NCBI GenBank assembly: GCA_013138655.1
Contig: WTCI01000148.1
Location: 1-12,278 of the forward strand
DNA: 12,278 bases
Source: Desulfuromonadaceae bacterium
GTDB lineage: Bacteria; Desulfobacterota; Desulfuromonadia; Desulfuromonadales; Geopsychrobacteraceae
Direction: 5' to 3'
The notes beneath the pieces were generated by a model. That model was not told where the DNA came from. It was given only the letters and a program-made list of their open reading frames with translations, and did no database searches. A program made the translations under genes and the position numbers. Of this stretch, positions 6,953 to 12,032 are shown piece after piece (within the stretch, counting starts at the first letter, position 1; each line of letters begins with the position of its first letter).

Positions 6953-7381
6953 TTACCGGATGTAGTAACCTGTTACGCGCCACTCACCGTCACTTTCGAG
7001 CATGGGAGTGACTGTTTCTATTGCATTTTTCTTGTTTGTGAATGACGTAGAAAATTGAATAACAACATATTCTCCGTCAGGAGCACCAGGCAATGATTTT
7101 GTGTACTTTTGCCCTTTTATTTCTCTTTTGATGAGATTACCGAAGGTTGGCCGAAAGCTTTCAAGTTGCTTCTCCCACTGCTGCTTCGAAACTTGCTGTT
7201 TAAAAAAACTCGAAGTAGCATCCCAACTTTCCGAGTAACGACCAGAGTCGACAAGTTGTAGGAAATTTTCTGCTGCGGAGATGGCCGCCAGTTCTATTGA
7301 TTGGTCGGCAAAAGAAGCAGGTGCCAGGATGAGAAATGCCAGGAAAACGGCAAATGATTTAATTGTTGTAGAAGTTTTCAA
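6953..7381 (-). CDS. Secreted DUF4019-family protein
   Basis: About 142 residues with a signal peptide (M/KTSTTIKSF, hydrophobic FLAFLILAP, cleavage after ASFA). The mature part carries the DUF4019 pattern: A-A-FLQLVDSGRYSESWDATSSFF, then QWEKQLES, LPGAPDGEYVVIQFSTSF, and the end ETVTPMLESDGEWRVTGYYIR. The function of the family is unknown; the protein should be periplasmic. I chose TTG at 7381 because GGAGGG lies four bases before it. The GTG at 7393 would place the Shine-Dalgarno inside the gene and add four residues ahead of the signal peptide. It is the leftmost gene of the minus-strand cassette series. Confidence 0.85.
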   Translation of the reverse strand: MKTSTTIKSFAVFLAFLILAPASFADQSIELAAISAAENFLQLVDSGRYSESWDATSSFFKQQVSKQQWEKQLESFRPTFGNLIKREIKGQKYTKSLPGAPDGEYVVIQFSTSFTNKKNAIETVTPMLESDGEWRVTGYYIR

Positions 7382-7417
7382 AATGCCCTCCACATTTTAA
7401 AGTTTTTGCCTGCTAAC

Positions 7418-7730
7418 GAGCCTGTAGAAAAACTCTAGGAGGCTGTCGGACTATCCGGGCCGAAGCGAAAATTTGGAAGTTTGAGGCCGGATTTGGGCTC
7501 GTTTGAGAGCGCATAGCCGTAGCTATGGGCTGAAAAGGAGCTTAAATCTGGACCAAACAGCCGGATTTGCAGCTGGCTCATGGATAGTCCGACAGCCTCC
7601 TAGCAGTACTATGGCCTAAGAAAACCGGCCTCGAAATTTGGCCTCTGATTGATTTTCTCTACCTGGCGAATAATTTTGCCATCCTCGAAAATCGATACTT
7701 TCATCATTTCTGAGGTTTTTCTACAGCCTC
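7418..7730. mobile_element. Outer MITE-like element inserted in attC
   Basis: The ends are inverted: GAGCCTGTAGAAAAACTC at 7418-7435 against the complement of 7712-7730 (GAGGCTGTAGAAAAACCTC), one mismatch and one indel. It is flanked by AAC on both sides (7415-7417 and 7731-7733), or AACG if the left end lost one G, which looks like a target-site duplication. Without the inner element it would be about 145 bases. It holds a 32-codon minus-strand frame (7609-7707, starting MMKVSIFEDGKIIR) that I do not recognise, and no transposase. Confidence 0.6.
7435..7603. mobile_element. Inner 169-bp MITE with perfect terminal repeats
   Basis: The 18-base ends GAGGCTGTCGGACTATCC (7439-7456) and their exact complement (7582-7599) are flanked by CTAG on both sides, a likely 4-base target duplication. 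The interior folds back on itself: a CATAGC/GCTATG hairpin at 7512-7527 marks the centre, and the arms at about 7491-7505 and 7538-7552 are complementary at most positions. No ORF of note is present. It has inserted inside the outer element, whose ends share the first eight bases GAGGCTGT. Confidence 0.85.
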
Positions 7731-7821
7731 AACGGTTGCGATAATCGGCGGCGACGCGACACTCGCGACCCACTGAACTATTCGAGAATTTCGGCTGGCA
7801 ATTTCCATCCGCGTTTATTTG

Positions 7822-8235
7822 TTATGTTTTTTTCTTTTGAAGTACTTTATTATTTTCTATTCCCTTTTCTTTCGCAAGAAACTCAAAAAATTTCTTTATA
7901 CCAACCTTCAGATCGTTCTCTGTAGCATTGTCCCAAACTTTTCTTTTATACCAACTTCTGAAATGGGTATTTGCGATGCCTTTAGTGATTTCTTCAATGC
8001 TCGATACGTCAGTTTGTCTGCACAAAAACTCAATGAACATTGTAATTGTGCCAGTATGTTTGTTTGCAGTATTTTCAGTATATTTTTCCAATAGTGAATC
8101 ATAAAAATCATCTCTAAGGCATTCGAGATAAGTCTTGAAAGGCTCCCGCTCTTTTTCTGCTTGTTTCAATGCTTCGAAATATTCTTCGATATTTTCGCCA
8201 GGAATAGATACTTTGCCAGTGAATACTTTTGCCAA
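7822..8235 (-). CDS. Cassette protein resembling a stand-alone integrase core-binding (SAM-like) domain
   Basis: 137 residues, helical and charged, with no signal peptide. Residues about 50-130 (KYTENTANKHTGTITMFIEFL, then SIEEITKGIANTHFRSWYKRK, then DLKVGIKKFFEFLAKEKG) have the rhythm of the N-terminal core-binding domain of tyrosine recombinases. The whole catalytic domain (R-H-R-Y) is absent, and the gene ends in Lys-rich QKKKT at the attC core. It could bind DNA or antagonise a recombinase, but that is inference and I do not recognise a named family. The start TTG at 8235 has AGGA about eight bases upstream. The sequence is visibly more A+T-rich than the genes left of 6500, fitting foreign origin. 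Confidence 0.75.
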   Translation of the reverse strand: MAKVFTGKVSIPGENIEEYFEALKQAEKEREPFKTYLECLRDDFYDSLLEKYTENTANKHTGTITMFIEFLCRQTDVSSIEEITKGIANTHFRSWYKRKVWDNATENDLKVGIKKFFEFLAKEKGIENNKVLQKKKT

Positions 8236-8255
8236 TTTAAATTCCTATTCTTAAA

Positions 8256-8310
8256 AGCTAACGGTTTGAATTCAGCGGCCGGCCTGGTCCGCTGCAATGA
8301 TTTGCTAGGC
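8256..8310 (-). other. attC site (55 bp)
   Basis: Left core AGCTAAC (8256-8262; minus strand R' GTTAGCT) and right core GCTAGGC (8304-8310; minus strand GCCTAGC) surround a central CAGCGG/CCGCTG stem. The right core has C where the consensus GTTRRRY has T, and it contains the TAG stop of the gene to the right. The placement between two minus-strand genes and the length are typical of an integron attC. Confidence 0.65.
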
Positions 8311-8724
8311 GGCACTTCCCTGCAACCGTTCGAGAAACATCTGTGCTTTTGATGTCTTGAATCTACACTCTATTGTACCAGACCATTTCTCATTGAACGC
8401 TGAAGCGTCGTATGTGACGAACAACGAATCGCTTCCCTCAATGGCGCAGGTGAGTTCAGAGAAATTTTCGTGATCCAACGGAACGTAAATGAGTGGCTTG
8501 AACAGAGCAAACGCTGCAAACGTACGCTCAGTAAGCACAATACAACCTGTAAACCAGCTTCGTTTCCAGGAATGGTACCGACCAGGAGCCTTAAACTTCT
8601 TGAGAGTGATTGATCCGCCGATACCTTCATCTAGCAAGATTATGCCCTCGCCGTAGAGCGTAGGCGCATACCGCTTCGGGAGTTTTCCCCAGCCAAAGAA
8701 GCGGTGCAGTAGAGTCTTTTTCAT
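8305..8724 (-). CDS. Cassette protein of unknown function, possibly PH-like fold
   Basis: 139 residues with no signal peptide or membrane helix. The basic N-terminus (MKKTLLHRFFGWGKLPKRY) is followed by alternating beta-rich segments: GEGIILLDEGIGGSITLKKF, SWFTGCIVLTERTFAAFALF, then SDSLFVTYDASAF and the end GTIECRFKTSKAQMFLERLQ. The strand pattern ending in one helix suggests a PH-like barrel, but only by impression. ATG at 8724 follows the upstream attC core by about 17 bases and has no clear Shine-Dalgarno, common for cassette genes. It has its own attC on the left. Confidence 0.7.
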   Translation of the reverse strand: MKKTLLHRFFGWGKLPKRYAPTLYGEGIILLDEGIGGSITLKKFKAPGRYHSWKRSWFTGCIVLTERTFAAFALFKPLIYVPLDHENFSELTCAIEGSDSLFVTYDASAFNEKWSGTIECRFKTSKAQMFLERLQGSAA

Positions 8725-8740
8725 CGTCGTTTTAGGCGCC

Positions 8741-8831
8741 GCCTAACGGTTCTGACCTGAGCGGCGGCGTACTCAGGTACGAACTCAACGAGAACCGCCA
8801 CTGCTTCCCCGTCCGAACTCCTGGGTTATGA
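8741..8831 (-). other. attC site (91 bp)
   Basis: The left core GCCTAAC at 8741-8747 gives a perfect R' GTTAGGC on the minus strand; the right core GTTATGA at 8825-8831 gives TCATAAC. Inside, CCTGAG/CTCAGG and GGTTCT/AGAACC pair. It lies directly after the DUF3024 gene stop at 8839. This is one of the clearer sites in the array. Confidence 0.7.
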
Positions 8832-8838
8832 GTAGTTT

Positions 8839-9186
8839 TTAGCCCCAGAAACAGGCATATTCATCTTCTTCAACAACAGCCAAAAACTCCTCGATAGTTT
8901 TCACTTCTGGTGTGGGTTCATATTTGTGCCATTTAAGGTCGGCACGTTGCCAGTAGATTTTCCATGTTTTTGTGTTTTTAACGTACGTTGCCTTGGAAAT
9001 TGGTGACTCTATTTTTTCCCCTGGTTGGTTCCATAACTCTCTGATTTCATAAATTATGACGCTTTGCCCTTCAATTCGAAAGGCAAGATCCACTTGGTTT
9101 CGAACATGAGGTGCCGGTCGGCGCTTTTCTATGTACTGGCCAACTATTTTTTCATATCTCTTTATTTCAAATTCGCTGATTGCCAT
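8839..9186 (-). CDS. DUF3024-family protein (cassette gene)
   Basis: 115 residues, cytoplasmic. It matches the DUF3024 pattern closely: an N-terminal helix, RPAPHVRNQVDLAFRIEGQSV, IYEIRELWNQPGEK, then KATYVKNTKTWKIYWQRADLKWHKY, and the ending EFLAVVEEDEYACFWG. Members are small, often found in mobile or cassette settings, and of unknown function. It starts at ATG 9186, about 13 bases after the neighbouring attC core, with no strong Shine-Dalgarno. An attC follows 8 bases after the stop. Confidence 0.88.
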   Translation of the reverse strand: MAISEFEIKRYEKIVGQYIEKRRPAPHVRNQVDLAFRIEGQSVIIYEIRELWNQPGEKIESPISKATYVKNTKTWKIYWQRADLKWHKYEPTPEVKTIEEFLAVVEEDEYACFWG

Positions 9187-9299
9187 AGTCTTTACTCATA
9201 ACTGGTAACGATAATCGGCGGCGACGAACAACTTGCGACCCGCCGAACTATTCAAATTTAAAACAGAAGTATTTTCCGTCCGGTTCATTGGATTGATAC

Positions 9300-9384
9300 T
9301 AGTGCAGGCCCCCTCCATAGATACCGGACCACCCGGTATCCTTTGAGACTTCATGCAAACCTTCAAAGAAAGGAGCCTGCACTA
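9300..9384 (+). ncRNA. Candidate bridge-RNA-like fold in the IS110 leader
   Basis: Ten bases at 9300-9309 (TAGTGCAGGC) pair exactly with 9375-9384. Inside is a perfect 8-bp hairpin (9320-9327 with 9333-9340, loop ACCAC). The outer stem covers the transposase start codon. IS110 elements are known to encode a structured bridge RNA in their non-coding end that specifies target and donor DNA. Whether this fold is that RNA, or a translation-blocking hairpin, cannot be told without comparison to intact copies. Confidence 0.35.
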
Positions 9385-9719
9385 TGAGATTCTACACGAA
9401 ACAGCATCAATTTTATTGCGGTGTCGATCTGCATGCCGACGCCATGTATGTCTGCATCCTCGATTCCTCCGGGGGAATTGTCCTGCACAAGAACATTCCG
9501 ACCCGGCCGAAATCCCTCCTGAAACTGATCAAACCCTATCGTGACAGTCTGGTGGTCGCTTGTGAGTGCATGTTCTCATGGTACTGGCTGGCCTCTCCCA
9601 CATGCTTCGCGCGATGGTCCAACGGGCCAGCGCCGGATTCTGCCCCTTCCCCGACCCCGCACCTAACTGCGGCCATCAAAGAATTGATGGACCCTGATTT
9701 TTTGAATGGGACGGCATAA
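9384..9719 (+). pseudogene. IS110-family transposase, N-terminal fragment
   Basis: 111 codons. Residues 1-69 are clearly IS110: KQHQFYCGVDLHADAMYVCILD carries the first Asp of the DEDD RuvC-like site (D15), and ACECMFSWYWLA the Glu (E61). After residue 70 the sequence (SPTCFARWSNGPAPDSAP...) no longer fits the family; the remaining acidic residues and the C-terminal serine domain are missing. AAAGGAG lies upstream of the ATG but inside the hairpin at 9300-9384. An intact family member is about 330-400 residues, so a deletion joint lies near 9592. Confidence 0.85.
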
Positions 9720-9966
9720 GGGTACGAGCGTGATTCCAGGCGGCAGGGAGAACTCGAAGCCGAGCCCCTGCATCAAAGAGCCTCTATAAGTGTTTGGAGC
9801 AGAATTCGTCTGCAGCCAGAAGAGAATCCCAGGTCAGAAACCGGATGGCCTTGGTTTGATCAGTCACATGTCAAAGAACGAAAAACTTCAATCTTTTACG
9901 TTCGCGGGGTTTTTTTGTCCTTGACGAACGGGGGCCTGATAAGGGTTAGATGGCTTTTTTGAAAGG

Positions 9967-10239
9967 TCATCTTTTTAAAACTTCGTACTCCAGTCTCTTC
10001 AAGCGCTCACCGGTTTTATACAATTTGTATTCAAGCTTCAGGATCCGTTGTTGCATTCCCGTAATCATTACAGATTGTTGGCTGTTTTTCCTTAGTAATT
10101 CAACTAATAGCTCATTGTTAGTGGCAATGTTTTTTTGTTGAAGCTGAGTATTTTCAATCGTGCTGTTTTCGTCGGTGTTTGCATGAGCAGGGCCGGGAAA
10201 AATACCGAGTAGGAATATAAGAAATATGATTTTTTTCAA
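9967..10239 (-). CDS. Small secreted coiled-coil protein (cassette gene)
   Basis: 90 residues: a signal peptide (MKKIIFLIFLLGIFPGPAHA, cleavage after AHA), then a polar mature part with heptad-like spacing (LLVELLRKNSQQ, MQQRILKLEYKLY, RLKRLEYEVLKR) that should form a coiled coil in the periplasm. I do not recognise a family. TTG at 10239 is chosen because GGAGGG lies four bases upstream; the ATG at 10251 would put that Shine-Dalgarno inside the frame. The same arrangement (TTTAAATG-like, GGAGGG, TTG, AAA) starts the DUF4019 gene at 7381. Confidence 0.7.
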   Translation of the reverse strand: MKKIIFLIFLLGIFPGPAHANTDENSTIENTQLQQKNIATNNELLVELLRKNSQQSVMITGMQQRILKLEYKLYKTGERLKRLEYEVLKR

Positions 10240-10266
10240 TTTTCCCTCCATTTAAATATTGTTGTC

Positions 10267-10466
10267 ATTTAACGGCCCGGGCTGTTGAGCCGCGAGACTC
10301 GCAGGTAGCGGAGCAAGCTTGTTTGCGCAGACACTGAGAATCGCAGTCGGCTCGAACGCCATGGATAGGTGGAGCGCGTAGCGCGGAACCAATCCATGAT
10401 GTGAGAGTTTACTCGCCAGCCCGGGCCGATAAGTGGATCGCGAAGCGGTCCACTTATCGGTCTTGG
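10267..10466 (-). repeat. Palindrome-rich, ORF-less block beginning with an attC core
   Basis: ATTTAAC at 10267-10273 (minus strand GTTAAAT, a perfect R' core) starts a set of strong palindromes. There are 12-base arms at 10273-10284 and 10417-10428; an interrupted hairpin near 10361-10400 (CATGGAT...ATCCATG around GCGCGTAGCGC); and perfect 12-base arms CCGATAAGTGGA/TCCACTTATCGG at 10427-10438 and 10450-10461. GATAAGT after the first stem resembles a degenerate right core. I read it as an oversized attC or a non-coding cassette carrying REP-like hairpins. No protein is plausible on either strand. Confidence 0.45.
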
Positions 10467-10556
10467 GTAACCGGGCGCGCGGAGACGGTACGGTAAGCAA
10501 GGACTTTTTCGGAAACCGCCCAGCTTTATTCGCTCCGGTTGACCCGCGTGTTATGC
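10465..10556 (-). other. attC site (92 bp)
   Basis: Left core GGGTAAC (10465-10471; minus strand GTTACCC) and right core GTTATGC (10550-10556; minus strand GCATAAC). The arms GGGTAACCGG and CCGGTTGACCC pair with one extrahelical base, a feature expected of attC. The right core contains the TAA stop of the following minus-strand gene (10551-10553). Confidence 0.6.
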
Positions 10557-10889
10557 CAAGCCCTTATTTTCTTTATAGAATTCGATGGTTCTTTCAAGAG
10601 ACCCGAGGCAATTTTCTTTGACTTCTTCTTCTTTTATCAGGCCTCTTGCGATCCCCCTGGCAACAGCCATTTCAGGATCGCCCATCGCATATATTTTGTA
10701 TAGATCTCTTGATTTATAATTATGGTGTTGATGAATCTTTTCATTTAAGTCTAATGGGTTTAATTTGCCTTTTTCCCATTTTTTGAATTCTTCAAAAAGT
10801 CCGCCCAAGGCCAAATTCATTTCTTTCTCATAGGTAAGGCCAGCAAGTTCTCTCAAATGCTTTTTCTGCTTCTTATTGAATTCGCTCAT
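10551..10889 (-). CDS. Hypothetical cassette protein, 112 residues
   Basis: A charged, mostly helical cytoplasmic protein: MSEFNKKQKKHLRELAGLTYE, then LGGLFEEFKKWEKGKLNPLDL, NEKIHQHHNYKSRDLYKIYAMGD, and AVARGIARGLIKEEEV. I believe similar FNKKQKKxLRELAGLxYE proteins are widespread as unnamed small genes, but know no function. There is no signal peptide and no catalytic pattern stands out. ATG at 10889 lies 40 bases after the attC core at 10930-10936, with a loose AAGAGAAG upstream. It is flanked by attC sites on both sides, which makes it a complete cassette. Confidence 0.8.
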   Translation of the reverse strand: MSEFNKKQKKHLRELAGLTYEKEMNLALGGLFEEFKKWEKGKLNPLDLNEKIHQHHNYKSRDLYKIYAMGDPEMAVARGIARGLIKEEEVKENCLGSLERTIEFYKENKGLA

Positions 10890-10929
10890 AGGTTAAATCT
10901 TCTCTTTGATGTTCTCTTTTATTCTTTTG

Positions 10930-10987
10930 GCATAACGTTGAGCTCAGGGGCACCCGTTAGGGTGTCCCCTGCAGCGACTGGTTGGGC
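10930..10987 (-). other. attC site (58 bp), best in the array
   Basis: Left core GCATAAC (10930-10936; minus strand GTTATGC) and right core GTTGGGC (10981-10987; minus strand GCCCAAC) fit the consensus. The centre CAGGGGCACCC...GGGTGTCCCCTG (10945-10971) pairs with one bulged T around GTTA. The L-box region (GTTGAGCT against AGCGAC) has an unpaired base, as attC sites do. It begins five bases from the stop of the methyltransferase gene. Confidence 0.78.
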
Positions 10988-10991
10988 GATC

Positions 10992-11537
10992 TCACTTCAC
11001 AGCAACACCAAAGAACTCAACCCCATGCCTGCCAGATGACACAGCCAAGTTCGGGGCGATTACCCAGCCATGCTCGCTCAAGAACAGGCCGAGTTCTTCG
11101 GATCGCGTACTCCAGAGCCACGGTTCCCCGACAAGCTTAAGAACCCACAAAACCAGCCGTGTGCAAAGACCGGCATCAGGCCGACCGTCCGAACGAGTGC
11201 CGACATAGGTGAACGCGATCCGACTACCAGAGTCGCTGATTGCGGCGCACTGATGGAACAGAGCCCCGACCGCTTCCGGAGGCAGGTACATCAACAGGCC
11301 TTCGGCCACGATGACCGTTGGGGCAGTAACCCTCCATATCTCGTTCGCGCGCAGGACGTCCACCAGCTGCCGTTTGCCAAGGTCTTCTGCTATTAGGTGA
11401 AGATTGGCCAGCTCCCCCATGGCACTGATTCCCTTTGCCTTGAGGCGAGCGGTGGCGGGATGATCAATTTCAAAGAACTCCACACCGGCAAACTCTGGTG
11501 CCAGACGCCACCCTATCGTGTCATAGCCAGCACCCAA
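10992..11537 (-). pseudogene. Leucine carboxyl methyltransferase-type (PPM1/LCMT) SAM methyltransferase, N-terminally truncated
   Basis: About 181 residues of a class I SAM-dependent methyltransferase of the LCM family: LGAGYDTIGWRL (SAM-binding motif I), FFEIDHPATARLKAKGI (acidic residue binding the ribose), then TAPTVIVAEGLLMYLPPEAV and a C-terminal VEFFGVAVK. Family members normally have about 90-100 residues before LGAGYDT; here the frame runs back only about 20 codons to a stop at about 11598, within sequence belonging to the RAYT element, and its first possible start is a TTG inside motif I. The N-terminus was probably lost when the RAYT element inserted. Bacterial substrates of this family are mostly unknown. 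An attC follows, so it was a cassette gene. Confidence 0.8.
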
Positions 11538-11603
11538 GACGAGACAGAATGAATACGGGGTCGGACCAAGCCAAGCTGTTGATATTCAACAAAAACCATT
11601 CCA

Positions 11604-11912
11604 AAAATACCTGTTTTTAGATGCTATAGGGCGATTTTCGGCCTCAAAGTCGGGCCTATAAATTTCCTGTCCTTCACGAAGAACGAACGCGCCGTAATTT
11701 CGGCGACATCACGCGACCTTCCCTTCAGGCCAAGAGCATCCTGTGTTCTCCGGACAAACTCTGAACTTCCTACGGCGACGGTTTGGATCCAATAACCAGT
11801 GAATGAGCCGCTGGCGATCGCGGGCAAACTTCAACAAAAATTCCTTTTTGTGGCACCGGTGCGTGATGTGCCAGATGTAGCCGGGGATGAAATGCCTATG
11901 AGCTCTCGGCAC
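11604..11912 (-). pseudogene. REP-associated tyrosine transposase (RAYT, Y1_Tnp), deleted copy
   Basis: From GTG at 11912 the frame gives the RAYT N-terminus, PRAHRHFIPGYIWHITHRC then KKEFLLKFARDRQRLIHWL, including the HUH-adjacent start of the family. It then jumps after about 36 residues to the C-terminal part in another frame: WIQTVAVGSSEFVRRTQDALGL and KGRSRDV. About 600 bases holding the catalytic His pair and Tyr are missing, with a frameshift at the joint near 11790. The C-terminal frame ends at 11624-11626 and its homology continues slightly beyond. It is a non-functional relict parallel to the copy at 12033. Confidence 0.8.
11624..11661. repeat. TATAGG palindrome, copy 1
   Basis: CTATAGG (11624-11630) faces GGCCTATA (11653-11660) across a C/T-rich centre. 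It shares layout and many bases with copies at 11953-11992 and 12109-12146 and falls in the degenerate C-terminal end of the deleted RAYT copy. It is the most diverged of the three. Confidence 0.5.
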
Positions 11913-11952
11913 GGCCGACTCCCCCTCCTAAGTGAAAACACACTGTAATTTA

Positions 11953-11992
11953 CTTATAGGTCTGTTTTTGACCCCAAAAATCGGCCTATAAG
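11953..11992. repeat. TATAGG palindrome, copy 2
   Basis: CTTATAGG (11953-11960) pairs with CCTATAAG (11985-11992), and inside it TTTTTG pairs with CAAAAA around ACC. It lies between the two RAYT copies in non-coding sequence. It shares TTTTTGACCCCAAAAA with the copy at 12109-12146. Confidence 0.6.
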
Positions 11993-12032
11993 GGCATTTT
12001 AGGGGTCAAAAATGGAACATTTTCTTTAATTA

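Larger units (their letters stand above)
7411..7827 (-). other. attC site split by nested MITE-like elements
   Basis: The left core TGCTAAC at 7411-7417 (minus strand GTTAGCA, R') is separated from the body and right core GTTATGT at 7821-7827 (minus strand ACATAAC, R'') by the insertion 7418-7730. Removing the insertion joins AACG to 7735-7827 and restores a site of about 100 bases. The right core contains the TAA stop of the cassette gene to its right, as is usual for cassettes. Bases 7739-7783 match 9209-9253 in 38 of 45 positions, the corresponding part of another attC here. Confidence 0.65.
9290..9944 (+). mobile_element. Internally deleted IS110-family insertion sequence
   Basis: About 650 bases in place of the usual 1.3-1.5 kb. 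It contains the 5' leader and N-terminal third of an IS110 transposase, then a joint near 9592, then about 350 bases of non-coding sequence presumably representing the element's 3' part. Both boundaries are estimates: the left from loss of attC similarity, the right from the attC core at 9945. IS110 elements have no typical inverted ends or target duplications, so neither helps to fix them. It cannot move on its own. Confidence 0.6.
9196..9951 (-). other. attC site interrupted by an IS110-family remnant
   Basis: The left core TCATAAC at 9196-9202 (minus strand GTTATGA) and the body at 9209-9253 match the attC body at 7739-7783 in 38 of 45 positions. Similarity appears to fade around 9285-9295, where the insertion begins. 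The right core GTTAGAT at 9945-9951 gives a perfect R'' ATCTAAC and lies 15 bases before the stop of the cassette gene on the right. So the insertion lies at, or within a few bases of, the right core. Confidence 0.6.

Noticed and set aside
6953..10987. CRISPR array or toxin-antitoxin/defence island explanation for the repeated spacing
   Set aside because: The intergenic elements differ in length and sequence, share only core triplets and fold as inverted repeats, and no cas or paired TA genes are present; attC sites fit better.
11070..11396. Plus-strand frame opposite the methyltransferase
   Set aside because: No domain or start signal; the minus strand carries clear SAM-methyltransferase motifs.
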